Origin: Marsupella aquatica
Lineage: Eukaryota > Marchantiophyta
Length of the DNA stretch: 64,000 bases
Reading direction: 5' to 3'
NCBI GenBank assembly: GCA_973895155.1
Contig: OZ316895.1
Span: 16,306,001-16,370,000 of the forward strand
The notes under the pieces are model-generated. The model had not been told where the DNA came from and searched no databases. It saw only the letters and a list, made by a program, of their open reading frames with translations. Both the position numbers and the translations under genes were made by a program. Positions 1-12,648 of this stretch are shown here, piece by piece. How positions within the stretch are numbered: the first letter of the stretch is position 1; every line of letters starts with the position of its first letter.

Positions 1-2044
1 GCACTCGAGCGTTTTCAGCTATCGTTCGAAGACCATTATTCACACACAGATCTTCTTTCCTCTTGAAATCATATAATCTCTGCAATCAACAATTGTCAAA
101 TTGACAAGACCTCAGAGATATTTGATAGACTCCACAACTTAGAAAGTTGACTGATATCCACAAATTGATTGACATGTGCACCGCTTTCGTGATAACGACA
201 TCATATTTTGTCAAGTTCGAATGCAAAACCCCAAAAAGGGGAACGTGATGACCATGAAGACAGAATCACCAGCATGTCATCTCTGCGTTTTCGGAATTCT
301 TTCCTATCGGCAGCTGCCCTCTGCAGTCAAGACCAGTGAACAGCAGTTGATCGGAAAGTATCTTAAGAGTATTAGGACACCACTCTAACACATAGATGCC
401 TGGAAAATATGATACGACGTTTATCCGGAGCTACCAATTTGAATGGACGCCTGCTATCAATCCCAGACTGTATAATTCATACCCTCGATTCTAGTCTCGT
501 TCGATCTTCTTTGGTCAGGATAAAGTTTAGTTTCAAGTGAATATGGCCTCCCTCGTCGAGAGAAACATAGTCCTCTCGGAACCATTCCTGAACTATGGTT
601 GGAACCTCTATTGCTGCAATGAAACCATCACACACAAGGAGTTGATTGCTTCTGAGAAAGGCGCCAAGTCCACTCTGTCTAGATATATCGAAAGACTACA
701 GAAGATGTTAAACATTTCAGTCTCCCGATTTCTTCACTACAGGGTCCAACATGGAAACTGTTTCTTAATTGTCGCTGAAGAAAGCCAAACCCGAGTTTAT
801 ATCATCTAAATCTGGATATCAACAGCTCACACCTACATAGTCGGAAGGGCACTTACCAATGCTGGACACTACAACCCCTGTTGGATCACAGACCGCCACG
901 AGAAGCCTATCTGTGAGGTTAAATACCGGACTGCACAAGAGTAAATTGTGTAAGCGCTCGTTGCTCATTAACAGGGCCGAGGAAAGTAAAGATCATTTAT
1001 GAGTGCTTTCCGTAGTTTTAGGGACACCCAAACTGCAGCAATGAAAGACAATCACAATGGTACGTTGCTGATATTTAGTAAGTCACCAAGGGGCAATGGA
1101 ACTGGGCAACCATGAAAGCACTTACAATGCGAAGTCGGCGTTCCACGGTGCAATTTTCCCCCCATGTGGCCTTTTAGGTTTGGTAACAAACTCTTGCTCT
1201 CCCAGAGACACTAGAAAGCGACCAAAAGACTTCTCCAAGTTACCAGAAAGTAGCAAGCTTCGTCACTCACTCAAAATTTTCACAAAATGTCTTCAAAGCT
1301 GGGAAGGTTGGGAACATTGAGTTACTTAGCCTAGGAGTATGCAAATGCAACGTGGAAGAAAGAAACATCAGAAAGTACCTTTCACAGAGACAAAGTAGTT
1401 ATTGGAGCCTGCGTTCACATACAGAGTTGACAGCCACAAAAAGTTTAATCCCTAGCAAGTCGAAAGAGATAGTACATAGGCTAGGGGATAGGACGCATGC
1501 TCTGGATGCAGAGTAAATGCAACGACAACCAAGCCACATTATCAGGCCCAGAGTTGAACTGAATACATTATTAGGTACAACTGCACGTAACTTGAGAACT
1601 CAATTCGAAAACTCTGGAAACACACAAATTATCCAGAGAATGCAACAGTAACTCACCAGTGTTCCCTGCTGGCAGCCCCACAGCCTCCAGAACTGTAGTT
1701 CCTAGTCAAACATGGATAGTAAGAATTGCAATTGTGGAGCCCAGACCTCGAATAGATTTCTCATGCAAACTATTTCAAAAGCAAAATTTACTGGATACAA
1801 CCCACAACCGATTATTTAGACTCGAAGAAACACCTCGTCGTTGAATCACTCGAACACCAGTAAGGCACCAACCATATATCCAGACATCACCTAGCCTAGA
1901 GCGCTTGAATTGGAAAGATTGTGGATTCGGTCAAAAATACATGAATCATCAACCTACGCTACCAACGATTAAATTCATCTCTTATTTATTCACTTGTTTT
2001 CTCCACATGAATCACTGTTGACCTGTGGAACGACCTTTGTGCCG
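1..2044. other. No recognisable gene
   Basis: I recognise no conserved protein, RNA gene or transposon here. The best open stretch is an 88-codon frame starting with ATG at 543 and ending at 809 on the plus strand. It has no familiar motif and could be chance or an exon of an unseen gene. Confidence 0.5.
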
Positions 2045-2735
2045 ATGGATTTTGGTTTCGTCTTTGCGGGCTGGGACGAAGAGGGGCAGACGCCAATGTA
2101 CGAGTACGTAAGAAGATTTCTCACAGAGAAAGGCTTCCAGTTCGCGGTTGCAGATATGCAGGACGGATACGTAACCCACGATCACGGTAAGATGCTTCTT
2201 GTAAACTCCCATGGATCCCCATGGATTCAGACTCCAAAAGGATTCTGGGCGTGCATCTTCGGATCGAAGACCGTTCCGGATCTTTCACCAAAAGTTTTTG
2301 AGCCATTCGCAAAATCTAGGTAGGTTCCAATTCTAGGCAAAAATGCATGTTGCCTCCGACATGATAATCTGTGCACTTAGATGTCGTCTCTTCTCGCTGA
2401 CGGGGAGACAGCGCGCAGAAGGTTCAGGATGGACTATTAACGCAACTCATACAACTAGTTTCCGCTTGAATCATCCGATCGCAGTTTCAGGCCCTGCGAC
2501 GTTTCTTCTATGTACATTTGGAAACCTTTCCTTCCCTCCCTTTTGTTTCTTAATTAAACGTTCACTCTCCTCTTCCAACACCAGTAAAGTCCTAGAGATC
2601 ATCGATTCCAGAACCTCGTTTAAAAAGCGTGTACAATTGATTGCCGGTGACTATGGAAAGCGTCCAGATGATGATTATAGTGTGAAGTTCCTAGTACTTC
2701 CGATCGCAGAAGAAATCAATCACAACGACGCGTAG
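2045..2735 (+). CDS. Hypothetical two-exon gene, 141 aa
   Basis: I do not recognise this protein. Two open segments join through a consensus intron with conserved phase: exon 1 is 2045-2319 (donor AG|GTAGGT) and exon 2 is 2585-2735 (acceptor CCAG). The 426-nt product encodes 141 residues ending in TAG. Exon 1 is rich in aromatic residues and Gly (begins MDFGFVFAGWDEEG) and reads like a folded domain; exon 2 is more charged and Lys/Asp-rich. No signal peptide or membrane segment is visible. The frame is open for 17 codons upstream of the chosen ATG without another ATG, so an additional upstream exon is possible. It could also be a gene fragment. Function unknown. Confidence 0.4.
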
Positions 2736-3079
2736 CAACGAACCAGACAGTGAGTAAATTGGCTGGGCTCGAGAATTAGAACTGAAAACTGAAATTTATT
2801 GTTGAGGACAACCATCACAGGAAATTCACCTGTCACATGAAGTGTACCGGGCATTGTTGATTTCTTTCATTCATTGGCATCTGCTGCACGCTACAGCCTG
2901 CTATCCTCGAAGGGGATTCTACATATGAGCTGCTGCTAGAAGAGCCATGACATGTCACCTGAGGCCGTTGCCAATTGCAACCGACTGTCCAATGCAGAGA
3001 ACGAAATGTCAGCTGAAGTCTAATATAGTACACGGCAGCAGCCGGAAAAACAATTTTTCTTGTATAAATTTAGAAATCT

Positions 3080-3115
3080 ATTAGACTAGTTCTCTGCATT
3101 AGACTAGTTCTCTGC
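3080..3115. repeat. 18-bp perfect tandem duplication
   Basis: The unit ATTAGACTAGTTCTCTGC occurs twice head to tail (3080-3097 and 3098-3115), followed by the first five bases of a third copy. It lies in intergenic DNA. Confidence 0.85.
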
Positions 3116-3220
3116 ATTAGAAAAAGCTCTCGTGTTTAAAGTTGGAAATTTCTTTTTGTTTTTTGTATTTTGAAAACAAGGGGGGCGGGTGCTGGTTTAT
3201 TCCCCATGATGAACACCAGC

Positions 3221-3450
3221 GGGGCACACAGAAAAACAAACCCTAGAGGCCATAGCACACAAGAAACAAATGCCAAAGAGGCAACAACCACCCAAAGAAA
3301 ATTAAAATCACCCACCACACCTGGGTGACAGGACGGGGCACACAGAAAAACAAACCCAAGGGGCCATAGCACACAAGAAACAAACGCCAAAGAGGCAAAA
3401 TCAGCCAAAGGAAACCAAAATCACCTACCACACCTAGGTGACAGGAGTGA
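3221..3450. repeat. 114-bp tandem duplication
   Basis: Two head-to-tail copies start at 3221 and 3335, both opening with GGGGCACACAGAAAAACAAA. They differ at scattered positions (for example CTAGAGG versus CAAGGGG), so the duplication is not recent. The minus strand is open across both copies, which explains the repetitive Leu/Phe-rich reading there; I do not consider it coding. Confidence 0.8.
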
Positions 3451-3734
3451 AGCAGGGTCAGCCATCTAAAACCATGCAAGGCAAGATGCCACTAGCAAAG
3501 CACCTCCCACGAGAGGAGGTGGCAATCAAACAGGTCAGAGCAAGCCATACACCTCAAAAATGAAATCAATGGTGGAGAGAGTTCACATCATGGCTCTTCC
3601 AGTCATCTCAACGAGTGTTTGACTCAAAAGTCTGGCCTTCTGCATACTTCTAGATTGTTTAATCTTAGAGTCTAATATAGTACATGGCACAGCTGAATAA
3701 ACAATCATTCTTGCTTGAATTTAGAAACTAAAGC

Positions 3735-4625
3735 CCGGATGGACCCCCACTTTGTCTGTGAAGTGTCCAGATGGCCTGACAAAGCTTGGATGGATTTGCT
3801 CAGAATATTTAAATTTATTTAGATAACATTGTTTACACTTTTGACTGAAATGCAACCTGTAAACTGTCTCCTAACCAAGGGTCTCCTAACCATTTACAGC
3901 CAGTTTCAGTTACATCACCGAACTGGTCTCCACGGTAAGTGGACAACCTTGAACCTGAAAGAGGTCAAGAGGTCATACCATTACTCATGAACAGCCTTCT
4001 CAGTTGTCCCACATGAAAATTTCCAAGTGTAAAGTTAAATATGATTTAGAATATTTGTATTCATTGGGAATGAAGCAAATGATCAGGCAATAGATTGGAC
4101 ATAAGAGGATCTGCACTAAAATTCAGCTTGAACTAGGATTCAGAAGCTCTTGCAGTAAATCAATCCAATTTGCCAAATTCAAAGGTAAGGTTTAAGTCGC
4201 TTAGAGTTGACGACTTTGACGACCCTGTAGTGTAAGTTGTCAAAGATGTCACACACATTTTGAAAATGTGCTATGTACTTGTGAACTTAGTGATGACTTG
4301 ACAATTTTCTTAAACGGCGGGCTCTAATCCGTGACATGGGAGTGATGGATTGGTGCAAATGTTTTCAATCACACTGAGATTGGAGCTTCAAGACAAAGAA
4401 GCTCCATTCTTCTTTGGCAACATTGCTCAGCCATTACACTGGATTGAGGTATCTGATATCTTGATGTGATGATATCTTGACTGCTTTCTTCATTTAGTAA
4501 TCAAAGTCATCAAGTGTGATCCGTGACAGGTTCCTTTTTCTTTTTGGTGTAAAAGCAACAATCGCTTTACGCAGTCCATAGGGATGGGCAGGGACAATGT
4601 CTCAGTCCATCCCATGGGCTTTAGA
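3735..4625. repeat. Dispersed repeat family B, copy 1
   Basis: Several stretches recur in order at 51130-51745. They include a 'GGATGGA...CTCAGAA' block, a 'TTTTGACT..AATG..ACCTGTAAACTG' block, and a 'CAGTCCAT.GGGATGGGCA' block at the end. Neither copy shows an open reading frame or clear termini. This is probably an old non-coding transposon remnant, class unknown. Confidence 0.5.
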
Positions 4626-5156
4626 TTTGGCTTTAGATTCTTAAATGTAGATGTCCTTGAAAATAGTTATCCTGTGTTTAAACTTTTGAAATTCTTTGAA
4701 AGCAGTATTTTTTTATTTGAATTTGGGAAAAGAAAAGACAAGAAAAAGGAAACTCAGTCTGACTGGACTAGGTAAGATGGAACGTGCATGGGTATACATC
4801 TATCAAACAAAGTGCAATCAAAAGCTAGGATAAGAGCCTAGAGTGAAGCCTAGATGGTACTCATTGTCTATTTATGAGCAAAGCTCAGACATTCAGGCTA
4901 GTAACTGAACCTAAGAACTCCCATGCCCGCTCCCATGGGAATCTTAGTGCTCTATCACTGAGCTACAAGAAGGTATTGAAAGCAAACCATTACAAGCTTG
5001 TGCAAGAGAAGAATTCTTATGGGCAAGGACTCCAGGTTTGTGCCTGGTATCAATTTGAATCAACAGTTGTGACTCCCTAGAATTCTTGAAGACCATGAAG
5101 GGAGAACAGCTTCATCACTTCATGGCATTGTTCTCATGTGTGTAAGTAATGTCACT

Positions 5157-5226
5157 CCTCTATCTCTATCTATCTGTCTGTCTCTCTTTCTAGCCCAGCA
5201 GCAGCAATCTGACCTGACCTGACCTC
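5157..5226. repeat. Pyrimidine microsatellite and GACCT pentamer repeat
   Basis: A (CTAT/CTGT)-rich microsatellite runs from about 5157 to 5192. A short ACCTG pentamer array follows at about 5209-5226. Confidence 0.7.
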
Positions 5227-5249
5227 AATTTCTGAAGGGCCAGGAAGCT

Positions 5250-5660
5250 GAAGGGACTGATCAGAGGGGAAGGACGGAATGACACCCCCTCTGGCAATGG
5301 GTTTACTCCATCTCCCATTTTATGTACTCCTATAGTTGTGAAGGGTTGGGAGGTCTGACCAGAGGGAAAGCTCGGAAAGACAACCCCTCTGCCAATGGAC
5401 CTAATCCATTTCCCACCTTATATTAGTACTGTAGAATATGGTTAAAGCTTAATTGCTTGAAGTCTGGGCACATAATTGGGATTTTCTTTATTTTACCATT
5501 GAAAACTTGGTTGGGACACTCATGTGGGGATCTATACGATGCATAACATAACACTCCTGTCGATAAAAGTTCATTTGATAAATCATAAGGCCTGAGAGGA
5601 GTGGAAAGGACTAACCAGAAGAAAGGACGGAAAGAGTATCTCTGGAGAGAAGTAACGTTT
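5250..5660. repeat. Degenerate tandem repeat, about 90 bp
   Basis: The motif 'GA(C/T)CAGAGGG(G)AAGG.CGGAA.GACA.CCCCTCTG' starts near 5256 and again near 5350, each followed by a similar 'CCAATGG....CCAT.TCCCA' block. A third partial copy lies near 5605. Copies are diverged and non-coding. Confidence 0.65.
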
Positions 5661-6278
5661 TGTTTCCGTGGGGTGGAAAGGAGGGCGTTGAGTCAAGGTG
5701 GCTACGCTGCAAACTCATCAGACAGTATTTGGTACCTAGGTAGAAAGTTTACGAATTACAGCTAAGGCTGAGACAGGGATGCAGAACGAAGGCCTGGCCA
5801 GGTGCAAGACCTATAAAGCAGAGTATAGCTGTAGAGTAGCTGCACCAGTATTTGTCAATTACTCAAATACATCGGCTCCATTCATTTTCCTTGCCGCATG
5901 TGGGTAGCCTTGTCATCAATTTACCAATCAGGGCATCATTGGACAGGATGATTTCCGTGGAAGTCCCAACTTAGAGGGAGGTGGGATATAATCTTTTGAA
6001 CTGAGACAGCTGAATTGAAGAGAACTGGAATACGATCTGTGAGTGAACGTCTAGCAGCTGAAATGCCAAACTTCTCATGAAGGTGCGAGGTACGGGCAAA
6101 ATTTCCTTCCAAGTAAAATTTTCATTGCAAAACTTCGAGCTCTATTCAATCTATGACATTCAAGCCTGAACCCAAAACTGCCTTTTCTTCTCCTATACAG
6201 ACGGTTATCAAGATGCATAACGAAACAGAACTGGAAGGAACACTCTAAAATTTCAGATCTAGAATACAGTGGAAAGAA

Positions 6279-7398
6279 TCAAGCCGTATCGATGACCATG
6301 GGATCTGCCACAACAACAGCATCTGAAGAAGTGGGAGCCAATCTTGACGTTCCTGTCTCCAGATCCCCCGGGTTCTTTTGCTCTTCTTCGATCGTACTCT
6401 GCAAATCATCAACCTGTAAAGGAACAAACGAGTTCCCTCCATTGAGGGTTTCGATTCAATTCACCTTTTAAGATGAACAGGATCTGTAAATTGCAGTATA
6501 GCTCAACAAACCTGAAACTTCAGGAACCAAAAGGAAAGCCCGAACGGAAATCCAGCCCACAAATCACAGGAGACACCTACCACGTGCAGAAGAAGTGAAA
6601 ACTGTTTCTTCCGAATGTCCAGAGTTCTTGCAGCGGCAGTGTTTTCTGCCTCCAGGGCTACGAGCTCCTTCTCTAATTCATTCAGGGCCTTCTGAGTTTC
6701 TGAACGAGGGGGCTGGGCACCAATTAATCTTCTAATAGCTTCACATTCTTCTTTATGCTGTCTTTCAATTTTGCCCTCCTCAAGTTGGACTTTAAGATCT
6801 TCAATATCATCTTGAGCCTACACCACAGTGGAAATCACTTGTGTTAGATAGACTTATCCCAAGAACTGCTACCTAATAGGTAAGAAGAACGAAGAACCCT
6901 AGAAAATAGCCAGGAAGCTGTCAAGTGGTGCAAGAGTCAAGATGGAGAAAATGACCTGAGCGATTTGCTTGTCTAGCTCTGTTTCAAGTTTCTTGAAGCT
7001 TTCCTGCTCGCGCTTATTAGCATCGATAACCGCCTTGGTCTTAATAAGGGGGAGCTCAAAAGTACTCAGCTCTTGCAGAAATGATTTGTATAATTTTTCA
7101 CACTCTGAGTAATTATCAGAATCTTTATCGACTTCACCAGCAAACGTGATGAACTTCTTCAGTAGCTTTTTCAATGGTGGTTCTCCCCTAGTAGTAGTTG
7201 TTCGAGTCAACAGCCGCTGTCGGATGACACCATCATCCTCAGAAGCACTAATAGCATAATGAGCGGCCATGTCTTCTCTTCTCTCACTAGCCTTTCTGGG
7301 CTTCGCACTTACTCTATTAACTGGAAATCATAAGCAGCACAAAAGGACATAATGAGAATGTCTGCAACGAATTCCTCACAATCTTACTCTCTGCTCAT
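6279..7398 (-). CDS. THO7: THO complex subunit 7 (THOC7/Mft1 family)
   Basis: THO7 is a subunit of the nuclear THO/TREX complex, which couples transcription to mRNA processing and export. Exons on the minus strand are 7398-7388, 7313-6956, 6817-6581 and 6413-6279: 741 nt, 246 residues, all GT-AG with phase closed. Diagnostic features are the N-terminal block [18 protein letters not shown], an [17 protein letters not shown] segment, a long Glu/Lys coiled coil ([20 protein letters not shown]), and [23 protein letters not shown] near the end, in the order I know from plant THO7. The first coding exon is only 11 nt and is inferred to supply an N-terminal extension that plant homologues have; an alternative is translation from the ATG at 7270. 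The tail after the coiled coil is short and low-complexity. The gene looks intact. Confidence 0.9.
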
Positions 7399-10300
7399 CG
7401 ACCGATGGATGCAAGCAAAGCAAACAAATCACAGAAACTTGAAATGAAAAGGTTCCACCAAGTAATGCACAGCATCGATGGAATTGATTTACAAATAGAA
7501 CTCGCCTACAAATGAAGACTTTTCTGACAGTCCTGAAGACTGCGCCAAAGATCATGACGACGAGAGTCTACAGAAGAATCAAGTTCGGGGGGAATAAATT
7601 CAATTTTGGGTAAGAAAAAGGGCCTCCGTTGCCGAGTTGTGATGATTCACTGCTGACAATGTCGTAATGTTGCAGGAACAATGAATCTGTGGAACAGAGC
7701 TAGAGAAATGGACACTGGGTACACGGAAAACACGATGCGGCGTAAAAGCCGAGAACAGGGCCACGTCTTGCAGTAATCACAAACCTACAGTTCTCTTGTC
7801 ACAAACAATGCTCGAGTCTGGCGAAAGTCTAGGAATTTTATGGTTGTCTGTGAAGGTCAAGCACCCACCCACTTCTGTCGCCGACTGCCTTCCAATCCCC
7901 CAATTGTGCACGGTGCTTCGGCATTGCTTGAGCGTTTGGCAACTCGCTCTCAGTTAAGAAGCCCGAACTGCAACTTTCCGTTCCCCACAAATCCTCTCTA
8001 ATGTGAGAAATCCTGAAAGTCCAACCTCTCATACATCTGTACTCTGCCTCTTTCAAAGAGATGGTACGAGAGGGCAGGCTTTCCAAGTTTTATCATACAA
8101 GATCATCCATGACCTGTGAGAAGTGCAGCTTCTATCCATGGCTGTGAGAGTGCTAGTTGCCACACGTGCAAGCATATCCACACACAAGCATCTCACATCA
8201 ATCGGTTCCAAAAACGAAAAAGATGAACAAAATAGAAAACAAAATAGAAAACAAAATAAAATTACACAAATTTGTCGACTACATTTCTCCAGCTAGTTTT
8301 GTCCGCATTCCAAATGCCATACTGCAAAAAGACACAACTACCGAGCTTCTGCTACTAATTGAACTTAGATGGCAATCGAATGCCAAGTCCTCTTCACCTC
8401 TCTACTCTACAGCACAATTGGTCAAGACTTTCGAGAACGAAATGGAACATTGCTGACGAACTCTTCGTGAACAACATCGTCCACACCTTCATTCTAGAAA
8501 GCGTAGGTTTAAGTCCAATTTAGGGCACATAATCCACCCGCCATTCCTCACCAATACCTTCCAGAGAGAAACCCATCCATCCAGCCATACGAAACGGTCC
8601 ATGACCAGAACTTCAGACCAACAAGAGGCGACCCAGTAAAACCAGGATGACTCTCAAGCATTAGGGCGGATGGCAGAGAGAGCTCACGGCATTCCATGAC
8701 GCAGCCCCCCAAAATTGCAAGAACTTGGATGAGAGGGGGAAAAGCCTGATGAGGGGCCCGTTCTTACCGGCATTCAAGGCGCGCGCCGATTGGGTGGTGG
8801 CTTCCGGAGGCGAGGACGGCGAATTTGTGGCGGCTTCCATGTCTACTTGCGAGCACCAGAATTCTCCTCTGTCTCCCCGTCCCTCCGAGCTTTTCCTGCC
8901 TTCGTTACGTAAAGCCTCTGCATCTTGCTTCGTGCCTTCGGTTCCGAATGAAGGAAGCAAACCACACTTTGGAATGAACCTCTTTTCCCATATCCCGAGT
9001 AAAATTGTCATTTCATTTCAATATGCTCCCCTGGGATCATACTTTGAGTATCTCACTAGGATAAGATTGTGGGAACTCCAAGGGTGAGGTTCCATGCACC
9101 GAGGGCGAGGAGTCCCTCTCCCACTCCCCGGACATTTTATATGGTCCAAATTGGCATGATGGCTTGCCATGCACCTATGGTAAGAGCATCTCAACTTGTT
9201 GTGGGGAATGCCTGGGAGCAGCAACTTTAAGGAGAGGTGCTCACTAAAGCTCTTTTTGAATCTCCACCGGGCAGTAAAAAATTGAAGTCCCCGCCCCCAG
9301 CCCACCAGAAGTGCCCTGTGCCCTCCCTCGTGCCAGAACTGGCAAATCAGGCCATGTAGTAGCAGCCCCCCACCCAGTCTTGCCAAATTGGATCAGCAGC
9401 ACTGAATGTCCCTTCTCAAGACATGCACACAGCCATATTGAAAAAGAATGATGGCAGAACACACTGTGGAGTGCAGTGAGCAATGACACAAAGTTCGAGC
9501 CACCCTAGGTTTCACACTTCCATGGTAGCCTCAGAATGGACCTAGGTTGAAATACAGCAGGAGGGGGTCTCAGAACTCAAATTTTGATGGAACTTAATTT
9601 TGTGATTTAGGTTTGGAAGAAAAAAAAGTTATGGACTACCAAATTCATAATCCATAACTATTTGTCACGAATGGTCACATGCCATGACTAGGGTACTGAA
9701 AAACAGAACAAAAAATAACTTTTACACAAGGGCTGTGAAAAAACTATGGCCATTTGTTTGTGGCCATCACTTTGAAGCTTTGAGATGCCCTAATAGACAG
9801 CTTATGTGGTTGACGGTAGAGTGCTATGGTGCTCTCCCCTTTGCTGTTTCCAGTAGGTGAGCAAAGTGAAATGACCCCTGACTCGGGTCATTAAAAACCT
9901 GCAAACCTTTCATTTCCCCATTCCCATGCCAAATGGCCTTGGACCAAACTCCTGTGAAACTACATCCTGTTAATGCCTCTTGCCTTTGGGATGTTTTTAC
10001 TAGTTTGACCTTTTTTGTAAAACAATTGATTGTTCTGCTAAGAGGCTTGTCTGCTACAAGTACACACATATATTATTTAGAGACTTAGTTAATACACTAG
10101 ATGTGGACCATTAGATGATATAGCAGTGGTACACCTTGATCTTTATGTTTCTCTTGTCCTCTTTCTTAATTTCCATCACATTATTGTAGGGGTATCTATC
10201 TGCACTTTCTACCTCTAAGTACTAGAGGTTTTGGGAGTTTACTTTTTGTCTTCTAGTTTGGTGTTTGTCTTCCTCTGACCTCTTTTGCCTTGACTCCAGT

Positions 10301-11339
10301 GTACTTTGTTCAGTTTGTAATTGGTCCACTTGCTTTGCGGGCCTGATATATCTGGTTTTGTTATACCCTAACTAGACTCCATGGTTACCTTAACCATAGT
10401 TACCATATAGGATAACTCGGACGGAGACTATATATAGAGATGCACCCATTCATTCTATAGAGAGGAATCTCATTATCATTTCCTGCATCATTCCTCAACA
10501 GGATTAACTATGTTTGCATCTTTTCTCCCACCGCAGAATCGGTACACTACCCCACAATATTTGTACTCCCACCTTAAATTAATTTTCCATTACCAAAAGA
10601 ATTACCAAGAACTTCGTACTTAGTGAGTCAAGTAGTCAACCTAGACCATGAGTCTTCACAAGTATCCACATCATGGAAGTGGGTTATATATCCACTAGCC
10701 CCGACTACCCATTCTTTGAACGTGAATAGCGAAGAGGACAATAAAAAAATTATCAAAAAATATTTTTTATTCATTAATATTCTTTAAAAATTAATGAAAT
10801 GATAATATATTATTTTCCTGTATCTGCACATCAGTCTTTTTGTGTGCACATCCATCTTCTATGCACATATGGATGTTGTGGTGGGGCCATAGTGCTTATA
10901 TTTTTTGAATGTAATAATTAGAAATTATTATAAAAAATTGGCATGTACATACATCATAGTCATGTTATTTCTCTCATGCACATGATGACCATAGAGTTAC
11001 GGTCTAGAGGCTTCACTCTAGACCTAGGCTCTTAATTATAGACTTCAGTTCGCGCTTTTATATTAAGATTTGATATCCAGATTTGGTACTTGAATAAATG
11101 TATATCAGATAATTGACAAGCATTTTTTTATATTGACTTCCATTTTGCATGCATGTATATATTCTCAATGTTGATGTGATTACATATTGAATATTTTAGG
11201 GGACCATTATTGATTGGGTGTCATAGAATTGACATCAAATAGTGCTAGAAATTTGCATTAATATATTCTACAATAAACAACATCAAATGACCCACTAGTC
11301 CAAATTTGTGATCCATAGCAATCGACCAAAGAATTCTAG
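7399..11339. other. Intergenic, no recognisable gene
   Basis: No conserved protein is seen. The segment 8650-9050 is GC-richer than its surroundings and open on both strands (about 115-120 codons each way), but neither reading has a recognisable domain. 10740-10930 is strongly AT-rich with runs such as AAAAAATATTTTTTA. The region upstream of 7398 presumably holds the THO7 promoter, but I see no definite element. Confidence 0.5.
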
Positions 11340-11640
11340 ATACCCGGACCTTGACCAAACTCCGACTTTTGGGCAAACTTTACCGAGGGAGATTTTGGTT
11401 TGAGATGGGGCATGATACCTGCCTGAGGGTTAACTCAGTATCATCGAATTTTCAAATTTGTTTGTTTTTTCAAGGACACCTTTGAATTTGGGCACTATTT
11501 TGGGCACTGACCCCCCCCAGTAGTAGGTGGTAGCATATTTTGGGGTAGTAGGTGGTAGCATATTTTGGGGATGACAGATTTCTGATAAATCTGACCCAAT
11601 CTCCACAGAACAGCTGGTTTGAGAATCCCCTATTAGTGTA
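11340..11640. repeat. Dispersed repeat family A, copy 1
   Basis: This stretch shares ordered blocks with 49927-50240 and 50275-50590. They are 'CC.ACTTTTGGGCAAA.TTTA', 'TTTGAGA.GGGG', 'AATTTTCAAATTT' and a terminal CAGCTGGTTTGAGA. Two direct copies of 'GTAGTAGGTGGTAGCATATTTTGGGG' type sequence lie inside it (about 11520-11570). No coding capacity is visible. Confidence 0.6.
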
Positions 11641-12648
11641 GCAGATAAAGTGCAGGAGCCATTCATGCTTATTAAATTTAATTTCGAAGTACCTATATCT
11701 TGCTTCCAGTACTATAGCAGATAAACGATAGGAGCCCTTCATGTTCGTTACTAAGGTGAATGCTCAATCAAATGCCATGTTTGCATGAAAGAATTTGAGG
11801 CAATTGAAATCGACGATAGCTACAGTAAAGTTGAACGAAGCCAGAAAAGGCCTCCCAGAGACGAGGAGTGTGACAGACGTTCCTTGACTTTACTCTCGTC
11901 GAACGACTGAATGATGCTGATGGGTGTGGACAGCGAGAGAAGATTGAGAAGAATATTCAATGTTTCTGCAACAGTCAATGCTGCCGTCTACACTGTAGAG
12001 CAAGGGAGACTAGAAATGCGTCGAGCACGGGGAAAAGTGGAATGGAACCACTTTGAATCATAAAACGCACTTCAGCACTGAACTAGAGCGCCGGCAAAAG
12101 CGCTGAGCAGATTGGTCCAAATGTCACATCCCTGATCCAGGACTGTGAGCAATCATGGCGGCGGATTTACCAGTCAGTGTCTTTTGATGAGATCAAAGGA
12201 GCTAGAGGATGCTGTGATTTGCCATTCAGTTCTTCAGAAGTTAGCAAGGGAGGCGGTGTCCTCTAAATGAGTGAGAACGAGAGAGCAGAGGGGTCCTCAT
12301 GATAAAGTAGCTGTGACAGAACATTTCGTTGCTGCCAACTTGCGGAGAATTGCGTGTTTGCGTGTCGGGAGATGGATTCGGGGATCGACCGGATCATCAT
12401 TCTGTAGAAACACCGAGTACAGTAGCTGGCACAACAAGACGTCGGAAGCTTGGCTCCGGAATCTCCAGCCCCATTCAACTTGCACGGTCTTGGATGGAGG
12501 CCTACGACATCTCGCTGTATATGTTGACCTTTTAAATTGCATGATGTGTTTGTTATTTTCAATTCTCGCTGATGGTTAGCTAGAAGTAAGGTTCACGATC
12601 ACGCCCGAGGTCACTGCTGAGACCGTGCTCTTTCACATCAAAATAGAG

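Noticed and set aside
8661-9087. Overlapping frames of about 115-120 codons on both strands
   Set aside because: GC-rich stretch open both ways; neither reading has a motif, start context or splice partner that I can support.
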